Positions 46,648 to 57,040 of a DNA stretch of 64,000 nucleotides are shown piece by piece. Source of the stretch: Branchiostoma lanceolatum (Eukaryota; Chordata; Leptocardii; Amphioxiformes; Branchiostomatidae); the NCBI RefSeq assembly GCF_035083965.1, contig NC_089723.1:38819193-38883192 (forward strand). Reading direction: 5' to 3'. Every line of letters begins with the position of its first letter. Position 1 is the first letter of the stretch. The position numbers were made by a program, and so were the translations under genes. The notes under the pieces were generated by a model. That model did not search any database, was not told where the DNA came from, and was given only the letters and a program-made list of their open reading frames with translations.

Positions 46648-49060
46648 ATGATGGACACCGGTGTTCAGAACAAGGTGAGTTCATGGTTCTGGTTCTGGTA
46701 CAGAACAACTCCCCTTAGCTGGGGTGAAACGTTCAGGGGTAGTAGTGCACCCGTATTGGCGGGTTCTCCGGTGGTTCGCGACTTCCTCTCTCAACTTTTC
46801 CCGATTTTGCACTTGTGTAATGGAGTACGGTAAAGAGTTCCAATCTATGGCAGTTCTTAGGAAATAAGAATACATATCTGGGTTAATGTGGATCAAAAGT
46901 AGATTGCCAATAGCTGACTTGTTCTTGAGCTGTTTGGTATATGTTGCATACTTCTAAGGCCTTAAAAATGTCCCAGTGTGTGCCATAATTAGTGCTGTGT
47001 GGCGGCCTTTGCTTTGCCTTTGTTCCCTTTGGACAGAAAGAGACAAAAAGTATGTATGGCCTCCGTGGTTAAAATAGTCCTCATTTTAACCCGTTTAGTG
47101 TCGGGTAGGTAGCTGACGCCACTTGATACTATATCTTCTTCCAGAATTATCTAATCTCGATGTTGCCGCAACATGAAGTACTAGTCACCTTACAAATAAG
47201 CCCCCCTTCCAAACACCGTGACGGAAAGAATTCCGTCGGTCAATGTTGACCACGGTAAAACCCTAATTCATAGTTCTTTCTGCGGATCTGAGACAGATTT
47301 TAGTTGTCGTTCTGCCAATTAAGCTTTTTTTGGACGATGTGGCTGTTTGTGTTAGGCGTTAGCCGCGTTACCCCCCGACACAAGTAGCGCCCATGGTCCA
47401 GATTGGAAGTGTGTCTACAAGGAAGGTTGCTAAGGAAATACGATCTCAAGGAAGGTTGCTATGGAGTGTCCGACGTATTTCTAGGCACCGGCCTACCGGG
47501 ACAAATGCCACATACACGTCTCAACCCTGTAACAGAAACGGCGAAGACTTCTGTGGTTTGTTTGCGTCTTTCAGCAGTAAGGATTGAAGTTAGCCCCTCA
47601 TGATGGTACGCGTGCTGTCTTCGGTGAGATATTACATGTAACGTTACCTCAGATCGCTTTTAACAATTGTATATTTACCTTTATTGGAATGTCGTGGCAT
47701 ATGCATGTTGTAAAGGATCAATCGGTAAAATCGTTTTCGGTCAGATAGTTTTTAAGCAAACTATTATCTTCTGCGCAGGTTGCTATGAGGCTATCCAAAG
47801 GACGTCGTGTTTCCATGACAACGGTGATGTTGTTTGCGGCTGTAGCGGTTCTGCCGATCCTGTTCCAACCAGCTGCAGCAAACCGTAAGGATAAGTAAAT
47901 ATACGTATGTGATAACGCCTGGCGTTAGCACCACATCGCATATTATAACAAACTTAGACGATAGGCATAGGCATGATCACTCACTCACTCACTCACTCAC
48001 TCACTCACTCACTCACTCACGATAGCTTCAATGATTTGCGTATTTTGTTATGTTCATGAAAAATGGAGGTATAGTTTTGTGTGTGTTTGTTTGTTTGTTT
48101 GTTTGTGTGTGTGTGTGTCTGTCTGTACGTCTGTGTGTTTGTGTGTGTGTGTGTGTGTTTATGTTTCCGGATTTTTTCAGCATAAGTCAACAATCTCTGG
48201 ATGGATTGTAATGATATTTGGTATGTGGGTAGATGATGGAAAGGCGAAGGTCAAAGTCGATTTTGGGTCCCCTGGTATGTGACATTGGTACTGCAGCAGA
48301 ACTTCCGTTTTTTGTATCTTTTGACCTGGACGTACTATGGTCTTGTTTCCTACTGTAGCACCTAAGAAGTGGCGTGAGGATGCACGTTGCGGACAGGGCT
48401 ACCCCGGTAAGGACGGCAGTCCTGCAGAATGCGACCCTAGCGGGATCTACCCGTGCTGCTCCCCGGCAAACTGGTGCGGCAACACCGCGGACCACTGTGA
48501 CTGTGCGGATTGTGTCGACTACAGGGACACACAGTCAGGTACACAACTAGAACACATAAACACGATGGACTAGACGCTATCATTTACTACAGGAACACAC
48601 AGTCAGGTACACAACTAGAGCACATAAACACGATGGACTATACGCTATCATATACATAGTACTGTATGACGATATTTTAGTCGAAACGATATCGTAGACG
48701 TAAAACGATATCGTTTTAATGTAAAAATACGAATATTGTACGTATTTGTGCTATTTTTAGGTACGAACAGGAGGGGTACAAACGTTAGTAGTCGCGCTGG
48801 TGGTGTGAAATATGTTTAATGCGTCGTATGACATTTCCTCTGGTGTGTCTTGCAAGAAGGTCTGGAGGATTATTTTGCCTTCGTTTATGCGACTAACTAA
48901 ATAATCACGTTCTACTGCAGATGTGGCTCCAGTGGATGGAGACACTCCGCCTTTTGTCGGCCGCATAGTCTTCAGCTGTCCCTGTGTGAAGTACTGCCGT
49001 GTGGGGAAACGCCACGTCTACGTCTGCTGCAAGCGCAAATGTCACTTAAGCCTGGCGTAA
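46648..49060 (+). CDS. Secreted hevein-like (chitin-binding type 1-like) cysteine-rich protein with cationic tail
   Basis: Exons: 46648-46674 (MMDTGVQNK, strong GTGAGT donor), 47779-47884, 48359-48538 and 48921-49060, all in phase, 150 residues. If the first exon is non-coding, the in-frame ATG at 47785 gives 139 residues. A hydrophobic stretch (TTVMLFAAVAVLPILF) ending in PAAAN looks like a signal peptide. Exon 3 encodes an eight-cysteine module, residues 55-96: C-x13-C-x7-CC-x5-C-x6-C-x-C-x2-C. Its core PCCSPANWCGNTADHC matches the hevein signature (CCS..GWCG.T...C), a fold that binds chitin or GlcNAc. Similar modules are, as I recall, frequent in amphioxus extracellular proteins. Exon 4 adds a short acidic spacer and then a Lys/Arg-rich six-cysteine tail, residues 124-145, spaced C-x-C-x3-C-x9-CC-x3-C. 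A secreted lectin-like or antimicrobial role is inference. Codons are GC-rich compared with flanking DNA. Confidence 0.75.
47950..48170 (+). repeat. (ACTC)n and (GTGT/GTTT)n microsatellites
   Basis: CACT/ACTC repeats at 47976-48020 and a GT/GTTT-rich run at 48078-48160, both in an intron of the hevein-like gene. The second belongs to the GAGAAGGTTATGCA family that carries GT runs. Confidence 0.85.
48523..48651 (+). repeat. Tandem duplication of an exon end and its splice donor
   Basis: ACACACAGTCAGGTACACAA, CTAGA(A/G)CACATAAACACG and ATGGACTA(G/T)ACGCTATCAT occur twice, 67 bp apart. The first copy holds the real exon 3 donor at 48538; the second supplies a decoy TCAG/GTACAC. Confidence 0.85.
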
Positions 49061-49314
49061 ATGGAACGAATGTGTCTCTCTCGTAACAGGCCCACTTTTA
49101 CTTTGGTGGAGGCAGTCCTTATTTGTTTTTTGATATTGGTGTTTTTCACGGTAAAATGTTGCTGTGATTTTGTTTGATCACGGTGGTACGAAGGTAATAA
49201 TGTATGCCTGTTGCATTGTGTATTATTTGTTCTGTGTTGTGTTGCATTGGGCACATTAGCGTTAGCATCCTTCTTAGCAAGCTCAAAATATACCAAAGCA
49301 AAAAAATATAGCCC

Positions 49315-49447
49315 CGTTAGCAGGCTCTAGGTGTCAGACATTTTTTTCTGATGGTATCACTTCCATCGAACTCTCGGTTTCGACCCGGCGAAAGAAACTG
49401 ATATGTCATCAGAAAAAAAGCCTGCCTTGTAGAGCCTGTAAGGAGGC
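49315..49447. mobile_element. Short MITE with AGCAGGCTCTA ends
   Basis: GTTAGCAGGCTCTAGG and CTTGTAGAGCCTGTAAG are imperfect inverse ends about 130 bp apart. The same type is at 63535-63690 (AGCAGGCTCTCT and AGAGAGCCTGCT). Confidence 0.55.
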
Positions 49448-49914
49448 TATGTTTCTTTGCTTTGAGACATTTGGGAGCTTATTGTAGAAGCGGGCTACGG
49501 TACTATTTATCTATCTATTGGCCCGTTCAGGACACACAGCCAGGGCTGTCTGACTGCTATTACAAAGGGCTAGTCCTACTGACAAAGACAATACCGTACT
49601 TTACAATGGAATTTTGACATGGACAGCGCAACGAGCTATAACAATATTCTAGGTACATACACATAAAAACTATTATATATAAATGATCCGGCTACAGCGC
49701 TATATGTGCATATGCATGGACATTTGTATTGAACCGTTTGGGCAGCATGCAGTCATTAAAACCACTGTACCCACATTTATAGATATTGATATATGAATAG
49801 GTTACATTTGTCATCAAATCTATTCTCCGTCACTGATGAAAGATTGTGATCGGACTTATTTTGTAATGCGTAATTTTCTACCTGGATGTCTAACCTTCAT
49901 CGACACAACAGATA

Positions 49915-50113
49915 GCCTCTACCAGGCTCCACAGGACGCTGGAAAGATATGAAATCGCCAAAAAAAGACAGATGACCTGCCAGAGAGCCTGTCGGTATTC
50001 ACCGAGGTCGTTAAACTGTACTCCCTGGCCGGTTTAGTTAATACTCCTCTGGCGCGTTTCTGTCGAGTTTGCCAAATTTTCCTTTCCAGCGCCCTGCGGA
50101 GCCTGGTAGAGGC
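49915..50113. mobile_element. MITE with GCCTCTACCAGGCTCC ends
   Basis: GCCTCTACCAGGCTCCACAG, GGACGCTGGAAAG at the left; CTTTCCAGCGCCCTGCGGAG, CCTGGTAGAGGC at the right. Terminal inverted repeats of about 33 bp and a total of 199 bp. Confidence 0.75.
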
Positions 50114-50605
50114 TAACAAAAGATATCAGAGACGGACTATACAAGCATACTATACATGCTACTACCGGAAGTATTGGGCTGCATCAAGTCATTCAGACTG
50201 CACACTGCCCACGTGTAGTATTACACACCGCAGCCATCGTGTAGTATAACAGGCTGCATGTGATACTCCACCCGACAACATGCGCCGTATCACGGCCAGT
50301 GCATGTACGCAAAGACGATCCTTCCGGCAGAATCTGCATATGAAAGTCTCCCGTTGTTCCGAAAGGTTTTGTGTTTCTGCACGGTATACAGTGCTTCAGG
50401 AGGGTCTGTATGGAGGGATCCTGGCAACGCTTAAAAGTAGGCTGAGGAGGCGGGATGGGGGAAATATAAGGTAGAATATTATAAAAGAAATGAAAAAATC
50501 ATCTATTCTTGCGAAAGGTTTTGGAAACAAATGAGGTTTGAAAGAGACCTGCTTGTGGGAACAGTTTCATTGGGTCATTCCATTGAGGTCATTGAGGTGT
50601 ATCGT

Positions 50606-50652
50606 CGGGCCGAACCAAGGACATTATATATATAGGATCCTATATAATGTCC
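50606..50652. repeat. Near-perfect 46-bp palindrome
   Basis: CCAAGGACATTATATA and TATATAATGTCCTTGG flank a centre TATAGGATCC. It lies 480 bp upstream of the CYTH-LDLa start. Could be a tiny MITE or a structured regulatory spot. Confidence 0.7.
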
Positions 50653-50956
50653 TTGGCCGAACTAAGGCTACGAACACCAACACAACCGAATGCTCTGTAG
50701 TAACTTTGTGGCAAACTAACGCTTAACGACGAATTCAGGATAACAAATGACATTCTACATAGAATTTAAAAGCGACATATCACGCTTCCCGAATAACACA
50801 CCGACAACTCTTAACGCTGAACCACAGTTAGCTACGAAGCATCTCGCCACGCCTGACAAAAAAGAGCATGCACACCCTCCACAGTGCCGCCGGCCTTGCA
50901 CGTGGGTAGCGCCCTGCTCGGGCGTGATGGGCAGCATGGCCCGGATAATGTGCCGC

Positions 50957-50965
50957 GATAAAAAC
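50957..50965 (+). promoter_or_regulatory. TATA-like element before the CYTH-LDLa gene
   Basis: GATAAAAAC in a GC-rich flank, 166-174 bp upstream of the ATG at 51131. The spacing would suit a TATA box with a 5' UTR of roughly 140 bp. Sequence context only. Confidence 0.3.
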
Positions 50966-51130
50966 CTCACCACTCTTCTCTTACACCGCATTGTTCGTCC
51001 TGGAGTCACGTAGGAGAGAAAACTCGTAAAATTCGTTGCCCGACTGCTAGCCAGCAAGTGTTGGTAAAAAACCCACAGCTTTCTTATCATTCCAAGACCA
51101 CAAACAGCCAGCCAGATTTCAAAGATTGCG

Positions 51131-54100
51131 ATGGAATTCTTAAGAATCCGGTGTCAAGGAGCTAGAAGAACGGTCGCCACCTTGAACTTCTTGTTAATTT
51201 TGGCGGTGACGATATCGCCTCGTCGGGTCGCCGGTACTCCCCTTCCGGCGTTAGGCACCGAGGCGACGCCCACCACCCCGGCGGCAGCTAGTGAGGACAC
51301 CCCCGCCGACAACACGACGGCCCTCCGAGACTTCGAAGTCGAGGGCAAGTGGGAAATTCCCGACGTCTCAACCTACGACGCCCTGGTGGAACGATTCTCC
51401 AACGGCAGCGAGTTTCTGAACTACACCGCGATCGTGCGGTGGGACAACACTTGTCGGAAGTACGTGGACTACTACTACGACACGGCGGACTTGGAGCTGA
51501 CGGACAATATGAACTCCCTACGGCACCGGACCCGGTACCAAGCCTCGCCGCCGGCTTTCAGCAACTCCTGGCTGGACGTGAAACTCGCCAACTGGGTGTC
51601 TGACTGGGACCTTATTCAGTACAAGGTATGTAAAATCTTGGTTCAATGATTATAGATTCTGTTTATTTGTATATACATGTATATGGTTTGATATCTCTGA
51701 CCAATGATTGTTCATTCTGTTCGCCTGTATCGTATTACATTTATGCATATGTTTTCTCGACCTTGTCCTTTGTAATCCTTTATATTGGTGTCTTATAAGC
51801 GCACACGGGCTGGACGCATAAAGCACAAGACACGTAAAGAAAAAAAATTCTTCCTTCCTTCATTCATTAATTCATCACTTCATCACTTCCTTCCTTCCTT
51901 CCTTCCTTCCTTCCTTCCTTCCTTCCTTCCTTCCTTCCTTCCTTCCTTCCTTCCTTCCTTCCTTCCTTCCTTCCTTCCTTCCTTCCTTCCTTCCTTCCTT
52001 CCTTCCTTCCTTCCTTCCTTCCTTCCTTCCTTCCTTCCTTCCTCCCTCCCTCCCTCCCTCCCTCCCTCCCTCCCTCCCTCCCTCCCTCCCTCCCTCCCTC
52101 CCTCCCTCCCTCCCTCCCTCCCTCCCTCCCTCCCTCCCTCCCTCCCTCCCTCCCTCCCTCCCTCCCTCCCTCCCTCCCTCCCTCCCTCCCTCCCTTCCTT
52201 CCTTCCTTCCTTCCTTCCTTCCTTCCTTCCTTCTCCCTTCCTTCATTCAAACACCCATTCATCATTCCATCCATCCACCCATTAGTTCGTATATTTATTC
52301 ATTTACTTATCCGTTCACTCACTCACTCACTCACTCACTCACTCACTCATTCACTCACTCACTCACTCACTCACTCACTTGCTCACTCACTCATTCACTC
52401 AGTCATTCGTTCGTTCGCTCGTTCGGTCCTTCCTTCCTTCATTCGCTCCTTCATTCGTTCATCCATCTATCTATTTATTCATAGATTTATCCAGCAGCAT
52501 CCAGTCATTAATCCATCCATTCATTAATTCATTCATTCATTCACTCAGTCTCACTCACATCAATCTATTTATCTACTTATCTATTTATCTATCCCCCAGG
52601 GGAGCCCTAGCCGCGTGGGCGCGATCTGGGGTCGGGAGGAGGTGGGTAGCCGGGAGAGCGAGCCGGACCTGCCGACCTCCACCGCCGTCATCTCCGCCTG
52701 CGACCTGTCGTACGACGCCATACGGGCCATGAGGAGGGAACACCCGCGGTTAGATTGCGCCGAGCTCAGACCCTCCCTCAAGGTTCGTTCGTTCAGACCC
52801 TTCAAGTAGTACCTAGTGGCACACAGGGCAGCAAGTTTCCTTGTTGTTTCAGTAGCAGGGTATATTCTTACAGAGAGGTTGCTAGCCCTTCCCCTTTAAC
52901 GTGTTCGAGGTATCTCCTCCTGCGACATGTCATACGACGCTATCCGGGTCATGAAGAGGGAACGCTCGCAGCTAGACTGTGCCGAGCTCAGACCCTCGCT
53001 CAAGGTTCGTTCTTTCGTTCTTTCATGCACATGGGGCAGCAAGTTTCCTTGTTGTTTCAGTAGCAGGGTGTATTGTTACAGGGAGGGGTTGCTAGCCCTT
53101 CCCCTTAAACGTGCTCGAGGTATCTCCTCTTACGACCTGTCGTACGCCGCTAGACGGATCATGAAGAGGGAACATCCGCGGCTAGAGGTAGTAGGGTGTA
53201 TTGTTACAGGGAGGGGTTGCTAGTCCTTCCCCTTAAACGTGCTCGAGGTATCTCCTGCGATCAGCGGTACGACGCCATCCGGGTCATGAGGAGGGAACAC
53301 TCGCAGCTAGACTGAGCTAGACTTTCATGCACATGGGGCAGCAAGTTTCCTTGTTGTTTCAGTAGCAGGGTGCATTGTTACAGGGAGGGGTTGCTAGTCT
53401 TCCCCTTAAACGTGCTCGAGGTATCTCCTGCGATCAGTGGTACCACGCCAGCCGGGTCATGAGGAGGGAACACTCGCAGCTAGACTGAGCTGAGCTCAGA
53501 CAATTGCTCAAGGTCCGTTTGTTCATTCGTCCAGACCCTTGTAGTGCCTAGTTGCCTTGCCATTTCAGTAGAATAATACATTTTTACAGGGAGGGGTTAA
53601 AGGGTCCGACATTTCTTGTCCCTTCCGAACCGAAAGACAGGTGCAGCCCCAACCGAGATGTCCTGACCCCGGGACTTGAGCCGGGGTTTCCAAGAACCAG
53701 AAATTGCCAGGGGTTGATAGCTTTTAATAGGTTCCCCCTTTTATGTCCCTTCCGAACCGAAAGACATGTGCAGCCCCAACCGAGATGTCCTGACCCCGGG
53801 ACTTGAGCCGGGGTTTCAGAGAAACCAACTAATTGGAACCAGGAGCTCAACTGTGATGCTGCTAACAGTTGAGCCACAGTTGAACCCTTCTGTCAAGAGA
53901 TTTCAATAATCTTAGGTGGTGACAATCTGTTTCCACCCGCGATCCTGTGCGTACAATGATTATTAGCCCCACTCGATTATAACACTATATCAAAAACGTA
54001 TGCTAGCCCTTATTGTATTGATTGATGATGATTGATGATGATTTTATTCAGTAAGAAACTCACGGGTTATGTTGCAACATAATCCGAATTCCGTTCTTTG

Positions 54101-55652
54101 TACAAATGTGTCTCTACATACAAGCTTGTTACACATTACATTCTACTTTCTATATACAAGCTTGTTGCAATTCCAATAATCACAATATCATTACTCAAGA
54201 CATCTCGAAAAACTTTGCACAGTATCAATAAATAGGATGTTAAGTTTTATTCTATACTTCTATTTTGTATCATGTTATAAGAATTCTTGCCATACTTTGT
54301 ACCGTGTACAATTGTCGTCAAACACATAGACATCATGGAAGACTTCCGTGAACATTTACGTGAGTATTTTTCTCACACGTCCATTTGTTATGCTTAGGTG
54401 GACGACTATCGCCTCCGCGTCGGCCTGGAAGACGAGAACAACACTAAGCTGTTCGAGGTGTCGCTGGACCGCTACATCCTCACCGACTACCTCGTCAACT
54501 CATGGCCCTTCGGCGCGATGGAGGTCTGTGTCTATATCTGTATCTATATCTGTATCTGTATTTGTATATCCCGTATAACCGCCCTTCAGCGTAACACACC
54601 AGCTTCTGTATCTGTAACCTAACCGTTGCACATCTAACTTCAAGTGTTCTTTAAAGCTATCTAGTAAGGATGCCTCTACAGTGCTTGATGGCAACGAGTT
54701 CCATTCTACGATAGTTCTAGGAAAATACGAATTTCTTAACACTCCAATGTTAGGTTAAGCTCCCCTCTCACTGGACCCGCGGCACGCTGGCGGCGTCGCT
54801 GCGTCCTAAACTGGATTTGTGTTATCCTTGACTTTATAATGGAAATATCATTCAAAGTGTACAAGTATGACCAAAAAGACGACAAAACACACAAAGCTTA
54901 AAAAGGTTCGTTTTTTGTCGATGAAATTCGTTGAGTGCTTTGTCAATTCGATCGGCCGCAGCGACGCCACCAGCGTGCCGCGGGTCCAGTGAGAGGGGGG
55001 CTTAAATAACTAAGGTACTTGAAGGCATGGCTTTTTTTCGCAATGTCCAAGTACAATGTACCTAATACCAGCTCAGAAAAGAGCAAGAAATATAATATCA
55101 AAGCAGATCTATCAGTGGCAAAGACCGTATCCAACTGGCAAAAGGAGTTTTAATCGCCACCAAACTTCCTTTGCCAGTTTGATAGGTCTTTGCCACTGAT
55201 AGATCTGCTTTGATATTATATTTCTTGCTCTTTTCTGAGCTGGTATTAGGTACATTGTACTTAGTAGTTGGTACGCCTACCTGTTGATTTGTCATTTTGC
55301 ACGTCGATCATGCATAATGTGTAGATTTTTCTTCTGCATGTCTCCAAAGGTTGAGATCGAGATCGCGGAAGACATCACCGAGGAGTCCGTGCGAAGTCTC
55401 GGGGCCATCGCGGCGGCTCTGGAGGAGGAGTTCCCGGGCCTCCGCCGCTCCACCTACAGCAAGGGCGGGCTGTTCCTACCCGAGGGGGAGGGAGCCATGG
55501 CGGGCTTGATGTGCGGTGCGGACGGGTGGCCGTGCTCCGGGGACTACACGTGCGTGACGCGCGGACAGAGGTGTGACGGAAGTGACGACTGTAGCGACGG
55601 AAGTGACGAAAGACAATGTCCTTCCGCCACAAGTACTACAGAAGATAGTTAG
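51131..55652 (+). CDS. Secreted CYTH-like domain protein with C-terminal LDL-receptor class A module
   Basis: Four phase-0 exons (51131-51625, 52600-52782, 54398-54523, 55350-55652) give 368 residues. Residues 18-32 are hydrophobic (VATLNFLLILAVTIS), consistent with a signal peptide, followed by a Thr/Pro/Ala-rich stretch. Residues 69-73 are EVEGK, fitting the ExExK motif of CYTH (triphosphate tunnel) proteins. YVDYYYDTADLEL, then SLRHRTRY, fits the family strand 'Y-Y/F-D-T...L...LR-R'. Later strands DDYRLRVGLED, KLFEVSLDRY and VEIEIAED alternate charged and hydrophobic residues as the tunnel strands do. Residues 323-358 form an LDLa repeat with six cysteines and the calcium box CDGSDDCSDGSDE. 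N-glycosylation sequons occur at N61, N91 and N97. CYTH enzymes hydrolyse triphosphates (thiamine triphosphate, PPPi) or make cAMP; catalysis here is untested. Known animal CYTH proteins are mostly cytosolic, so secretion is unusual. Confidence 0.78.
51881..52235 (+). repeat. (TTCC)n-(TCCC)n-(TTCC)n microsatellite
   Basis: About 355 bp of pure pyrimidine: CTTC repeats to about 52040, CTCC repeats to about 52193, CTTC again to 52230. In intron 1 of the CYTH-LDLa gene. All long frames across it are spurious. Confidence 0.97.
52314..52420 (+). repeat. (CACT)n microsatellite
   Basis: CTCACTCACT repeats with a few CATT variants, just after the TTCC array and followed by degenerate TTCA/ATCC repeats up to the exon 2 acceptor at 52599. 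Confidence 0.9.
52795..53560 (+). pseudogene. Four decayed copies of the 3' half of CYTH-gene exon 2, interleaved with SINE tail
   Basis: Copies near 52912-53006, 53122-53185, 53249-53320 and 53424-53515 repeat ATCTCCTCCTGCGAC, TACGACGC, CGGGTCATGA, AGGGAACACTCGCAGCTAGA and GCTCAGACC..CTCAAGGT. The first is still open (ends CTCAAG/GTTCG); the third and fourth have stops (GACTGAGCT). Between copies runs a unit with GCAAGTTTCCTTGTTGTTTC and CCCCTTAAACGTGCTCGAGG, related to the reverse of the SINE tail at 62520-62580. Confidence 0.8.
53585..53885 (-). mobile_element. SINE copies (two nested)
   Basis: Two successive blocks of CCCTTCCGAACCGAAAGACA, GTGCAGCCCCAACCGAGATG, TCCTGACCCCGGGACTTGAG, then AACCAACTAATTGGAACCAG and a tRNA-like end CAACTG..GCTAACAGTTGAG. 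Matches 62344-62490 in reverse. Confidence 0.7.
54525..54755 (+). repeat. 'GTATCTGTAT..CGCCCTTCAGCG' repeat with extended tail
   Basis: TATAACCGCCCTTCAGCGTA, ACACACCAGCTTCTGTATC, followed by GAGTTCCATTCTACGATAG and TCTAGGAAAATACGAATTTC. The same order with similar tail follows at 37480-37950 in CHAF1A, so the element is longer than the STR. Directly follows the exon 3 donor. Confidence 0.65.
54759..55001. mobile_element. 243-bp MITE flanked by TTAA
   Basis: Left GCTCCCCTCTCACTGGACCC, GCGGCACGCTGGCGGCGTCG and an inverse right end of the same sequence (about 45-bp terminal inverted repeats). TTAA at 54755-54758 and 55002-55005. Related, diverged copy at 63738-63955. Confidence 0.85.
55049..55262. 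mobile_element. Large foldback hairpin in CYTH-LDLa intron 3
   Basis: Left AAGTACAATGTACCTAATAC, CAGCTCAGAAAAGAGCAAG, AAATATAATATCAAAGCAGA, TCTATCAGTGGCAAAGACC; the right side 55170-55262 is its inverse almost base for base. Arms of about 85-95 bp, spacer about 35 bp. A clear target duplication was not found. Confidence 0.85.
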
Positions 55653-56020
55653 GGACGTTTCCTTTAATTTCTCCAAGCTCCAAGGATGCAGCTCATTTTC
55701 GATGTTTTACGTCTGTTTTTGCAACATTTACTTATTTCTAGTATTGTACTTTGCAAAGGAGTCTTCGAACCATTGGAAAATGCAATACTGTAGAGAACTA
55801 AACATTGCAAAAACAAACGTAAATGAGGACTGAGAATGAACAGGACCCTTGCATCTGCTTGGAGGTTAATTTTTTCCTCTCCTCTCACGAGGAGTTAAGC
55901 AAGTGTTTGCGATATCTGGTACATTCGTTGATACCGTAAGATGGTATGCCAATGCAACGAACAATGCACTTATTTATGTATGTTGGTGAAAGGTGAACAG
56001 AAGCATTAGAGCTCCCTAAA

Positions 56021-56255
56021 GCCCCTGTCACACTTGTGCGTATATACAAGTCCGCATGGGTTGCGTATTAACATGTTTTTGGTTTAGGTTAAGTTTGCAG
56101 CCGACTAAGTGATTTCTTAGGTTCGGTCACTAGGCTGCACAACGGTGGGTCAAAGTAGAAAACAACTTTTCCCCCGCAAACCTTACGTAAACTAAAAAAA
56201 ATGTTAATGCGCAACTCACGCGCACTTGAATATACGCACAAGTGTGACAGGGCCC
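56021..56255. mobile_element. MITE with GCCCCTGTCACACTTGTGCG ends
   Basis: GCCCCTGTCACACTTGTGCG, TATATACAAGT at the left and TATACGCACAAGTGTGACAG, GGCCC at the right. A one-sided, diverged copy follows at 56655-56790. About 370 bp past the CYTH-LDLa stop, possibly in its 3' UTR. Confidence 0.8.
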
Positions 56256-57040
56256 TATAGAGTTAGAGTTAATCAAACATTTATTGTACGCTTTGGTGCT
56301 ATTGACCAATTAACGCAGGTGACGAGCCTCTATTGTTTTGTGAAAGTTGTTGAGTTGTTTTTTTACAAGTGAATAAATGATGTATACGAAATCCCCCCTC
56401 TCTTGAGTTGATTAGACTAGAACTAGTACTGTGAGATCTTGCCGTATCTCTTTTGTCTGTTTGTTTATCTGTTTGAATGTCTGCTACTATCTTTATCTCG
56501 CTGCTAAGCATTTCGTGTGCTGGCTCTTGTGGGTCTTGAAACTCTGCAAAGTCCCCCATTTCTATTTCTCTTTCCCTATCGCCATTCGATAATCGAACCT
56601 TGATCAAGGCCACCTGCCATTCAAGCTATCGCAAAATTTGACTCTATAAAACTTCACATTTGTGTGTATATACAAGTCCGCATGAGTTGCGTATTTGGTT
56701 TCGTTACGTTTGCAGCCGAAGGAGTTATTTCTTTGGTTTAATATCTAGGCTGCACAATAGTGGGTCAGAGTAGAAAACAACTTCTTTCCCGCAAGCAAAT
56801 TATTCTATACCTTCTTGAGAGTGCAATTTGCCTTAAATAGACATTCCGAAGTAAGCAGTATCAGCCTAGTCGATTTAAGTACCTTATATTTAAGTACCTT
56901 ATATTGCCGATAAGGAAATGCAGAATGTACCATTTCTAAAGTCTTTTCTATGATCCGTCAGGGATTGAACTCACGACCTATGCGAGGTGCATGGTGGACG
57001 GTCTAGTTACATGCCCCTTTCTATTTGCTGACGATAGCTC

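Noticed and set aside
47403..47603. 66-residue frame upstream of the hevein-like signal exon
   Set aside because: The in-phase join of 46648-46674 to 47779 explains the gene better; this stretch has no matching splice signals and is probably intronic.
51785..52285. 166-residue Leu/Pro/Ser frame and Lys/Glu/Gly frames on the other strand
   Set aside because: Direct translation of the TTCC/TCCC microsatellite in an intron.
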